Positions 21,134 to 45,104 of a DNA stretch of 64,000 nucleotides are shown here, piece after piece. Within the stretch, counting starts at the first letter, position 1. Each line of letters starts with the position of its first letter. Made by a program: the position numbers and the translations under genes. The DNA is taken from contig NC_079875.1 of assembly GCF_029227915.1 (NCBI RefSeq), positions 11,839,001 through 11,903,000 of the forward strand, given 5' to 3'. The stretch is from Hydractinia symbiolongicarpus (lineage: Eukaryota > Cnidaria > Hydrozoa > Anthoathecata > Hydractiniidae). Under the pieces are notes generated by a model. The model ran no database searches, was not told where the DNA came from, and saw only the letters and a list, made by a program, of their open reading frames with translations.

Positions 21134-23459
21134 CTGGGGACGAGGTTGCAGAAAATAATGAGGAGGGAAATTTTTTTAGGTGTGTGTACCATTTGTAAAA
21201 CATCATCATACAGCTAACCACCAAGTGGGCTAAAAATTTTAACACTTTAGTGCACACCTTGCTTAGGACATTGTGTATATCGTTTCCTTGAAGATAAAAT
21301 TAGCACTTTCGCTCTCGCAAAATGTAATAAAGTAAGACCCACAATCTCCTTTTGCAAAAATTAATTCACGTCATCTCTTTTACAACGAATAAAATATATA
21401 TGTATGTTAAAAATATATATTTTTTAAAATCAATTTAATGTGGACTTCCGATAGACCGCAAGCATTAACCTACATATAAATTATTGGAAATGATTTGTGA
21501 AGAACAGGTTGCCTTTCTACGGAAGACTTTTACAGCAAACTCAACATGAAAAATACAAACGAAGACTATGAACGCCGTCGCCGTGTCAGAAAGAGAAAAA
21601 AGTTCTGGGGACGAGGTTGGACTATATTCTTACACGTCCTTTTAAACTTTTTTTTACCAAAATAAAAAAGATTTAGTAAAAACCTTAAAACACAACGAAA
21701 AATTTAGGTTCGTTTAGTGGCGTTATAAAAAACGAGATGGGAAAGTTCATTCTCTGGCACTCTAAAAGGTGAATTTTTGAATCTCCTTTAACCCAACCAT
21801 GGCAAATCGTCCTATTTTACTAAAATAATAAGGCCGTTCCACTTTTATTTGTCAAAAATACTTCAATCGTTATCTCTATATCTCTATATTAATAATACCA
21901 GTATGTTCGGAATGGTTGTGTAGCAGAAAACAGAAACACGATATGATATATAAAAGACTGTAACCCATGGATTTAACAATAAGCAATCGACTAGTATTAT
22001 TATATAACTGACTATTGCATAACCCTGCTCTCACTCATACTCCCATTTTTGCGCATAGATCTAAAACTTAACCATGTATGTAGATAATTGTTTGATAAAA
22101 AATGACGTAAAATGTTTAGCAGAGAATCCCAGATGCATTATGATATGAACGGATGTACACCAGCTAAAAATCATGTTGATGAAATCGTACTTCTATGCGA
22201 TGGTAGCGAACTAATAAAATGAAAGGGTGGATTTTGGTCATTTAATTCACTGGGCTCCAGATGTAGCCAGCCAGATACAAGTGCGAAGGACTTAACAGTG
22301 TTTTTGTTCAGTTTTCTTCTCCAAGATCTCAAGATCAGAAAACTGACGATACCCTTTATAAGCTCTTTGATATTCAGCATCGTCCTTTAAGCAAATTGAC
22401 GAACTTGAAATAGCGTATCTTTAGTTATTTTTAAATAATGAACTTATGTGTAATTATGAGAAAATCATCAATTTGCATTACAGCTCCAAACTCGTCCCCT
22501 GGGCCTTTTTTTGTTTATTACATTTGGGCAGAACCTAATCATGTTAATTTGGAAGCCTTGGGGACGAGGTTGTCAAAACTGACAAGTGGGTGTGGAAATC
22601 CTTGCATTCAAACGCTGTATTATGAGTGGAGTTAACTGGGTGGTTTTATTGATGGTTCACTCAAGGCTAGTCGCATTGGAACACTTACATAGGATGCCTG
22701 AAATTTTTGAAAAGCTTGCGACGTGCGTGTACGCCGAAGGCGAAAGTTGAAGATGGGGGCTGTGCCGATGTATGTAATGTTTTACCCTTGTTGACTGGTG
22801 TTTTAAACTTTTTGATTCAAAGGAAGACAGTGAAAACGAGGATGTGCAATGTGTGACCCGAAAGACACGGGATTGGAAGAGGAGACTGTGCCAATGTAAA
22901 CAACCGGGGACAATCTATCTTGTTTAATTCTGTGTGTCTTAGTGACATACCGTTTTTTAAACTCGAAAAGAAATTTTTTTATCCTAAGCGTTTTTATAAT
23001 TTAAGTAAAATTTTAGCTGGGTAAAATTTAAAAAAATATTTTCGAAAGCTTGATTCCAGTAACTTTTATTGCGATGCTAAAAACTATCATTATAGTGAAA
23101 TACATTTTAAGAAATCGTCAATTAGTATTTAACAGTCAAAAATAAAGGTTGAGGGTATATAACACTGCTTCCCATCCTCGTCCCCAGGGTTTGCTGTGTA
23201 TGTCAAAGCCGCTAGCGCTTACTTGACGGCTAAACAAGATGTCAAAAGCAACCGGGGACGATGTTGAGTTTTTTCTTAAATCAGTTTGTTGGAGCCGTAA
23301 AACTCCTCATTAGGCCGTGTAAGACTAGAACGTCAAACAAACAGTAGGAAACTATCATCAGCAGCAACCTGGTCCCTATGAACTCTTTTAGCTTTTTTAA
23401 TTTCGCGCAGTCTTCAATATAGAATAAGCAAAAGGATGTCGTGGGAGCGAGGTTGCATC
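21134..23459. repeat. Cluster of dispersed GGGGACGAGGTTG motifs
   Basis: Close copies: forward at about 21135-21148, 21605-21620, 22558-22572, 23252-23266 (GATGTTG variant) and 23441-23456 (GGGAGCGAGGTTG); reverse at about 22491-22505, 23176-23188 and 23363-23378. Two of them belong to a longer shared unit beginning 'aaagccgct..agcgcttacttga'. They are probably ends of an old repeat family. Confidence 0.6.
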
Positions 23460-23973
23460 AGCAGATCTAAATGTATCGAGACATTTTTCAATTTTACAAT
23501 AGTAAATTAGATGAACAGATGTGTAAAATCAATCAAAATCAACAATAAAGTTACTATACACACCTAAATGCCTTTTGTGTCTCGTAAGACAACAGCGAAT
23601 TTTGGAAAATAAACCAATTTTTAGTACAAGAAACACAGTAGTGTAAACTCAAAAGTTGAAATCGTCAGAACGATTATTGGTATCGCATGATTAACGAATG
23701 AATATTCTGTAAGTAAGAAGAAACTAGCACATATCCCGGCTCAAATTATTGCTCGTTGCACATACCTTTGGCACCGTTATTTCGTGCACTCTTAGCACAA
23801 AGTAGCACCATTTTGAAAAATTAAATATAAAAGAATCTAAATATAACCTTAAATCGACTTTTTTTAACGATGACATAAAAAAATTTAAGCATCATCAAAA
23901 TATCCATAACAATCATCAGGACTCCAAGTAAAGTAAAGTTTAACGACATTTCTAATCTCATTTTCAGGTCAAT

Positions 23974-24102
23974 ATGATTTTCAACAGCACCACGTTTTTT
24001 ATTATGGTTCTAGCTCAACTTTTACCGCTTCCGTTCAAACACGACGCAGGAAACACAAATAGTTATCTGCTTAAAAGAAATGCCAACGAAGAGTACTGTT
24101 AA
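23974..24102 (+). CDS. Possible small secreted peptide (42 aa), unrecognised
   Basis: A strong acceptor (CTCATTTTCAG, ending 23967) lies six bases before an ATG that opens MIFNSTTFFIMVLAQLLPLP, then FKHDAGNTNSYLLKRNANEE, Tyr, Cys, stop. The N-terminus looks like a signal peptide: a hydrophobic FFIMVLAQLLPLPF core followed by a polar stretch. A dibasic KR sits near the C-terminus. That combination would suit a tiny secreted or processed peptide, or one exon of a longer gene. There is no family match and no second exon located, so it may be chance. Confidence 0.25.
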   Translation: MIFNSTTFFIMVLAQLLPLPFKHDAGNTNSYLLKRNANEEYC

Positions 24103-26226
24103 TGGTATATCACGAAATGGCAACGTAAAAAGTCTGAAAAGATTTAATTATAGGTGCGGCCTACTTTGAGCAAATGACGAGATGAATAATACTTGCGGTT
24201 TGTAAAAATTAGAATGTTTTTTTTATTACTGGTCGTTGTGATTTTCTATGTTTAAAATCTTCTGTGATTGATATGTATTAAACTTACTTATCTTAAGATT
24301 TGCGGGATACAGTCTTTTGCTAACAATTAGCATTTACTAATACCTGTATTTTGTTTAAAATGGTAGCTGAATGGCTACTCCGTGCTACGGATGCACGAAA
24401 AAATTAATGCCTGGAATATGTAAGAGGAGCGATAATCTGAGGATCGCAGTATCTGCGATGGGCCATTCCTAGATTTTTACGGGTTACCGACCAGTCATTG
24501 AGAATCAGCCGACTAATATTCTACAGCAGGAACAGCATGTTGCTATAATTTTTGTAAGGAACGAACTTTGATGCTTGTTTTAATATGTATCGAGATTTTA
24601 TTAAAATCGCAACAAATACAAAATCATCGGAAAGCAAACAGAAGAGACCAGGTTTACCATTCTTATAAAATCTTCCACCTTGCTTTGTAGTTGTGATTTT
24701 GCTTTGTATCACAGTTTCTACTTGGGATACGAGGTACTCATTTCCTTTTTTAAGAGGAAAATAAACGAGATGAAAAAAAGAAGGAACTTCTCTGTCTGTA
24801 AGATTCTTGTCTTTAATACAGGTTTTAATTAGAGACGGTGCGCTAGTGAGTTTGTACCAGTAAAATATTGGTAAAAGTTAAGGTGTATTTGTGAGGATGT
24901 TTTTCGGAAAGAAGCATGTTGTATCGTGGTATGTTTTTCACACTGTTAGTTTATGTGGTTTAGTCTATCGCACGATTCAAAATATCTCTTTAAGTATTTG
25001 TTCATTTATTTATTCAAAAGAAAAATATTCTTTATTGAAATTTTAATTTTAATTGATTTACGGCTTTCGATTCCAATTCCGATTTAAAAGAAAAACATTT
25101 TCTTTAACATGCCACCGACGAAGGTCCTCCCAAGTCATTATCATGAGATTCAAAGGTTTTATTTAAACGCGAAATTTCCTGGTGTGCACTTTCTTTTAAA
25201 TGGCTATTCAAGCGACAGCAACTGGTCTCATAGCTAGGATACCAAGCTAAGCTTTTACAACATCGTCCACAGCGCTCTTTTACGCTTATGATATTCTAAC
25301 AGGACAGCCCCGTAATTGCGCTCGTCCAGGCTGATGAAAAACATCTTATTTTGGGTGATTTTCAATCCTGATGTGACGAGCAAGAAGTAAAAATGGATGT
25401 TCGTTGGCGAGGTAGTTGGAGAACCAAATAACGGGTGTTTGAAGAAATTTTGCATTGTTGTTCTTTAAGCATTTTTAAACTCATTGTGTTAAAATAAAAC
25501 ATTATAAAAAAATTTCAAGAAGTTAAGTTTGTGTCATAACAAGTTAATGTGAAGTTTTTTGTTTAACAGTGACAGCTTAGCTAGCTAGCTACAAGGCTTT
25601 TGTTCTTAGCTACTTTCTCTTAATGCTGGCTAAGTGTTAGTTTACCATTTGTAGGTTATAGCTAAACGCTATTATAATTATGTGTGGCTATAGTATTAGG
25701 TTTATCAGGGAGTGCTTTTTAGGAGTTATTTTTTCTAATTGATTTTGTTAAAGCTGCTAGACTTCTGAGTATGAATTATGGAAGATGTAGCTAGCCACAA
25801 AATCTGAAGCGAATACAAGTTTACAAGTTTAAAGGACAAGTTAAGGACACTTGCTATATCCAGTATATTGAAGGAGGAAGACATTTTTTCGAAAATTTGT
25901 GTAAACTGGTGAGCAATTTATATTTATGTAATTGGCCTTACTTATTTTAAAAAGGGTTATCTCTTGTCAATTGATCCAAGGAAAGAACACAAAAACGGTC
26001 CTTCCTGAAATTTTTAAATTTCAAAGCTGTAGCCACTTACTTCTATTCATTATTACAGATAATGTTTTTTGTTGACCCTTCTTTCCATCATTTCTGCGTT
26101 CTTTTTTTCCGTACACTCTATTTTACACACTTCATGCTCCATTACCTTATTTTAAAATCAAGCAAACATTGTCCAACTCGCCGTTTCTATTCAAAACGCG
26201 CATCCAATCAAAATCCATATATTATC
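24103..26226. other. Gene-free AT-rich stretch
   Basis: No gene supported. A minus-strand open frame at 25255-25455 has no recognisable domain and no acceptor/donor pair that I could join to anything. Confidence 0.45.
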
Positions 26227-26628
26227 ATTTTGACGGGACGGCTCCGTAGATAGATAGATGTGCATATTTTACATGGCTAGCCTCACAAATATCGAGGGAT
26301 ATACCCTGTCTATTATTTCCAGGAGGGGCCATGGCTGGGGAGTCCTGGAGTATTTAATGCTATTTTTAAGCTACGCAAACTCAATTAGAGTCTCTGCCAG
26401 GCAACTTCCTGCCACATCCAACGGCCAACACAGTGCGCCATCTACCCAATTTCCCTCACATGGCTTGGGTTAACCCGGGGCTACGGTAAGATTCAATTGC
26501 CCATAATGAATCGCCGCCAAGGGGGAAACGAACCCCGGTCTCCCGCACAAAGCACGAGAGTGATAACCACTAAACTACGGCGCCGTTTAGCCCTAGCCCA
26601 GGCTATTACGGAGCCGTCCTGTCAAAAT
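26227..26628. mobile_element. Terminal-inverted-repeat unit enclosing a SINE
   Basis: ATTTTGACGGGACGGCTCCG plus TA (26227-26248) is the reverse complement of 26607-26628 with one mismatch. Both ends are flanked by 'atc'. Between them is SINE copy B. It is either a MITE carrying a SINE insertion or a composite TIR element that has captured one. Confidence 0.55.
26249..26586 (-). mobile_element. tRNA-derived SINE, copy B (best preserved)
   Basis: On the minus strand the head begins at 26585 with GGCGCCGTAGTTTAGTGGTT, which contains a good RNA polymerase III A box (TAGTTTAGTGG). A B-box-like GGGTTCGTTTCCC follows about 45 bases later (26537-26524). The body runs to a TATCTATCTA tail at 26249-26262. 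Its tRNA head is the best preserved of the family. Not a functional tRNA gene: the cloverleaf is imperfect and the sequence continues into a SINE body. Confidence 0.8.
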
Positions 26629-28456
26629 ATCAAAATGTAAAAAAGCTCTGGGGTTGAGGCTTTTAATCAATTTGAGTTTCTTGTTTGGATTGCTACGGCT
26701 TCTAGAATTTGCGTTACTTCAGGGTCCCTTCTGGGGTGAAGGGTCCGGAGGTTTTATTTCCGCAAAATACATTTTTGTGCCGAAGGGCCTGGTTTATTTA
26801 TTGTACTTACTACAATAAATATTGTTACTTTAATTCTACCTACGGGTAGGTCAATGTGAGCACTCCGTTTGTTTCTAAAATGTTTAAACATGGTTGTCAC
26901 TTTCTGCCCCAGTTAGTGGAAAAACATCATAGCCTGCTCAACGTAACTGTATCAAGGGCACGGAAATAGATTATTCCGTCATCAATTGTTTCCCAAATAT
27001 GGATTAATTAACGTATGATATAAAGTTTATTAGTTTGCTATAACGTAATATTCTCGAAACTAAGTAATATAAACAAAGTGCAAGTGAAAAGGAAAACTTA
27101 GTTGATTAGTTAAACAACTTTTTTCATTTAGGTATAGCTAACTAGTATATCGAATTCACATGGATCAACAGTTGTAGCTAAAGCATATACACACTCAAAA
27201 AATTATTAATCAAGTGAAGCATTATTTATCAAAATGGTAATATTATAATCCTTTATTTTTGTTAACACAGCTAGCTAGCTAGCTAAGCTAGCTATAGCTA
27301 AAAGTATATCCACATTGCCATCAATAATAAAAACAACAACAATGTATTTGTTATAGGTGGTGCAGTTTTTAAGTAGAAAATGACAAAAATTATAGATAAT
27401 TATAAAATTTTGTCACAATTCTTGGCGAAATTAGTTGTTAGACCCTCACCCCATTCCCAAAAAACTTACAAATTGTACCAAAATGTTTCTTGTCATCAAT
27501 CCCTAACTTGTTAGGGAGGGTAGTTTTTAAGGAGCTTAATGGAGGTTTGCGTCACGAAGACCCTGCAAGAATGAGTCGGTCGGTCAGGCATGTTTTTTCC
27601 CAGGATTTTTAGATCGGAGCGAGTAAATTCGTTCCCACTGTGACTGTGATATCCTAAGATCCTAAGATATATTTGTGAAAAATATGAAATCCTTCACGCT
27701 ATTTAAGAGTTGTGGTAACTCAAATTTCGTGACCTTATATTGCGTTTGGATTGAAAAAAAATTCTGTTTTTTTTCTGACTTACTGACCCAGGTTTTTATT
27801 ACCAAAAGTGAATCCGTCGGAGGACGCGAACATAACATATATTTGATGGCGGCCTAAGCAATTTCTCCTGTACAGAATATCACATGTCACAAAATTATTT
27901 CTACGGTGCGTCAAGGCGTGCGATTTTTATTGCTTCAATTATACACTGTGTATACAACTGAGAAGGGTGTTAAGCATATTTTCCCTTGTATTTTCGCTTT
28001 ATGCATGCATTAATAATATTTTTGTCTTGTGAGGGAAAAAAGAATTTGTCTCACCAAAAGAAATGTTTGGATAAATTTGTTCTCTTGTTTCGAATTATTA
28101 AAATTACTAAGTGTCAACTTAAAGAGATAAAAAAAAACTGGCATGCACAAAACGTGTTTTTAAAAAGTTATGCAGAATATACTTGTGTTGTTTATATACA
28201 GCAAATTATACTTATACTTTTGAAATTTATACAGCAAGTTATTTTCCTGCTTAAAATAATAAAATAAAAATAAAAAATAATAAAAAAATTTGTGTTCTTT
28301 TTAATGTTTTTTGAGCAGTCTTATAAGAAAATCTAAATCTAAGTACAAATTTTTTTTTACAGACTACAGTTTAGTTGACAATTATTTAAAGTCTTTTGCA
28401 GCATTAAAGTTATATATTCAAAAATCATAACCAAGAAGGGTGTTATAACAAGCTTC

Positions 28457-28489
<33 letters not shown>

Positions 28490-28554
28490 TTTCTCATTTT
28501 TTTAAATGGTATTAAGTCTTGCAGTGTTACATTTTACATTGGAGTATTATGTTG
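26629..28554. other. Gene-free stretch, possibly the first intron of the myosin gene
   Basis: No coding exon is certain. AAAATG at 27233-27236 directly followed by GTAATATT is a candidate first exon contributing only Met in phase 0 to the myosin exon at 29893; other ATG|GT sites also exist (for example near 28506). A GCTAGCTAGCTAGC microsatellite-like run lies at about 27271-27290. Confidence 0.3.
28456..28487. repeat. (TA)n microsatellite
   Basis: About 15 uninterrupted TA units. Confidence 0.9.
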
Positions 28555-28858
28555 GAACCGTTGGTCAGTGGTTATAACTCGCACACTTTGTGCAGCAGAC
28601 TGGTTTAATTACCCTTAGCAGCGATTCAATATGGGCGAGTGAATGTTACCATACGCCCGGGTTAACCCAAGCCATGTGTGGAAAAGTTTTGAGATGGCAC
28701 ACTGTGTAAGTAGTTCTGCATAGCACAAAAATGAGCATTAAATGCTCTAGGACTCCCCATCTAAACCATGACCCCTTCAGGTAATAATAAACAAGGTATA
28801 TCCCTTGTTATTTGTGAGGCTAGCCATCTAAAATATGCACAAGTATCTATCTATCTAA
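28555..28858 (+). mobile_element. tRNA-derived SINE, copy C
   Basis: Plus-strand relative of copies A and B. A degraded head, GTTGGTCAGTGGTTATAACT, has an A-box-like core. The body has the mirrored 'gggttaaccc', 'ggtatatccctt' and 'gaggctagccat' words and ends in TATCTATCTATCT. Confidence 0.75.
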
Positions 28859-29571
28859 ATATATGTCTCTATCATAACAAAGGAGTGTGTTACAATGATA
28901 ATATTTTGTCTTGTTTTTCACTTGTATTATACCTATTTTAGTGAAGTAGCTAATTTTTTGTTATAAGTCACATAAAAAATATATTTTACATGACAAAACT
29001 GTACAACCAATTTAATTTTAGGTGTGTGTGAAGGCATGTGAATGCGATCACACGCGATAGATTGATAAGAACGATTATATTTTTACGAGATTAGATGAAA
29101 AAATGTGGATTTTTTTCTTATTTTTTTTTCTTAAAAACCTTTTGCTTGATATTATTATTTTCAGTTTTCATGGCAATTAGGGTTGGTCGGGCCTGTAAAA
29201 CAACTAATTAAGTTTGAGTAGCCTAATTAAATCAAAAAAAAAAACTGTTTTTGGTACTTTATCATTATTTTTAAGATTGGTGATAACTCATACACAGGCC
29301 AAATTTGAACTTCTTTCCCTAATGTTGCTAAAAAAATTTATTGATATACTACAATCGTAGTATAATTGTAGTGAAATTACCCTTTCAGAATTTATGAAGG
29401 ACCAACACCTCCCATTCCAATGCCTACAATGCCCCTAAAAGAAAACCCTACCAGATATAAATATATAAATGTAATTGTTTATTTATGTTAACAAAGCCAT
29501 AAAATTATACGGTGGAAATGTATGCATGCGGTTGTACACCCTAAGAACAATAAAGTAATATTATCAGGCCC

Positions 29572-29830
29572 GCCAAAACTGTACTCATCATCATTCTTGG
29601 CTTAACGTTCGTTTTCCATGCTAGCATGGGTTGGACGGGGTATATTAATGACCCTCTTCCAATCTGATCTAGACTGTGTTAGATCTAAACTCAACTTCCT
29701 CTGTATAAAGTCTTTCCTTATAACCTCCTGGCAAGTCTTTCTTGGTCTGCCTCTGTTCTTTGCCCCAGGAACTATCAAGTCTTTACACTTTCTTACCCAG
29801 TTATTATTTCACATTTGATGTGAATGCAAT
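29572..29830 (+). repeat. Dispersed repeat with the TTTTCCATGCTAGCATGGGT palindromic box
   Basis: The stretch 'catcatcattcttggcttaa' / 'cgttcgttttccatgctagc' / 'atgggttggacggggtatat' matches, from memory, a repeat common in cephalopod and other invertebrate genomes. It contains the palindrome CCATGCTAGCATGG (29621-29634). It lies just upstream of the myosin exons, with the same sense orientation. Confidence 0.5.
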
Positions 29831-29892
29831 ATAACTTTGACTGTGTATGGAGATAAAGTGCTTAATTTTGTTTGTCATTATCTATTTTTTAG

Positions 29893-43831
<13,939 letters not shown>

Positions 43832-44847
43832 GTGTCAGTTATGGTTTAATTTTTTCTAGCACTAGCATCAGCTACCTAACGTAGGCAAAAACCTGACATC
43901 CTAATTTAATGGTTTGTTTTATGCGTTTAGTTACATGTAATGTTTAATGGTAGTCATGATGATACATCAATATTATCTTCAGTTTGCGCGATGCGTTTTT
44001 ACGACAATAACCTGCATTTTTCTTTCTCAAAATAGATTTACTATTTCTGCAATTCTCATGTTAAAAATTTATTTGCATGTGTTGTCTGGGATATGTCAAA
44101 GCCTTCTATCTGTTAATTTATTTTTTTAATTTGTTTTTTATTTTGCAACTGTGTTTGAATTTGATTATCCTGAATTGAGTGTGGTGTTTTTTTTTATTCA
44201 CCTTTTTGTTATTTTTAATCCAAGAATGAAATCACACTTTTTTCATTTATTATACATGCATCTACAACTTTAACACATTTTTTACATCACTTCTTGAAAA
44301 AGACATTTTTATATATTTCCAAAAAAATATCATATCATATCCGTGAGTGCTCTTGAATGTTTTCTAATTAGGTAAGGCAGTAGAAAAAAGGTATTTATAT
44401 GGGTTTTTTTCTTTTGAGGGTTTATAAATTTAGTGGTTTTATAAGTCTCTATTGATGACTTAGTAGACGCTATTCCAAGTCATACCATTGTTTTTGTACA
44501 TAGCTATTCTTCCAACCTATATGTAATTTATAATAATTTTCATATTTCGAAATATGTTTTGTGATACGCCATATATATGTGAAATTTTAGAAACATTTTT
44601 TTATATAGGTTATTGTTTCCATATTCTAATTTAGCAACCATTTTTGTAACATTGAACGCATGAATACAATTATTGTCCTATGCTTTTTTTTTTCTTTTTT
44701 TTGTAACTTACCAACCTTCCTTTTATATAAGACTGAGCTTTGCTATTTGGCAGTAAATGTTGTATCAGATGTCCTTTTTTTTCAAACATTAATTTTTTGG
44801 CACCATATGACCCCAATATATATTGAAGTTCCTATTCGTTACAAACG

Positions 44848-44853
44848 AATAAA
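44848..44853 (+). terminator. Candidate polyadenylation signal of the myosin gene
   Basis: AATAAA in an AT-rich context, followed by TA-rich sequence. Assigned by position only. Confidence 0.35.
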
Positions 44854-45084
44854 GATAATAATTATTTGAGAAAAGAAAAGTTATACATCTTGGCACTGAA
44901 ATGTGATCACCTTGATATTGAAATATTATAATGGCGTATGTTTGATTCACGTATGTATGATAGAGCTATAATCGTTTTCCTGGCACATTTTGTGATACAA
45001 TTTCTATTTGCTTGTTATTATCTACTTATCAACTATGCTGTATAATCACATTAATATAACTTACTCTGAACACAGCTATAGCAT

Positions 45085-45104
45085 ACTAACATAATGTTGA
45101 CAGA
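45085..45104 (+). promoter_or_regulatory. Branchpoint-like TACTAAC and acceptor directly before the MEK5 ATG
   Basis: TACTAAC (45084-45090), then a short run ending GTTGACAG (AG at 45102-45103), then one base and the ATG at 45105. This looks like a 3' splice site two bases from the start codon, from a 5'UTR intron or spliced-leader addition. Confidence 0.4.

Larger units (their letters stand above)
20401..23973. other. Gene-free repeat landscape
   Basis: No gene supported. Contents are a foldback at 20655-20691, the GGGGACGAGGTTG motif cluster from 21134 to 23459, and a paired segment (about 21061-21148 and 23199-23266) sharing 'aaagccgct..agcgcttacttga.(a/g)gct'. Open stretches here are short and without family resemblance. 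Confidence 0.5.
43832..45104. other. Myosin 3'UTR and short intergenic spacer
   Basis: AT-rich and without a further gene. The first well-placed AATAAA is at 44848-44853, about 1 kb after the stop codon. That leaves roughly 250 bp before the MEK5 start. Confidence 0.5.

Noticed and set aside
25255-25455. 66-codon minus-strand ORF
   Set aside because: No domain, no splice context, single isolated frame.
26510-26586. Functional tRNA gene on the minus strand
   Set aside because: A and B boxes are good, but the anticodon arm pairs poorly and the sequence continues into a SINE body with a simple-repeat tail shared by other copies.
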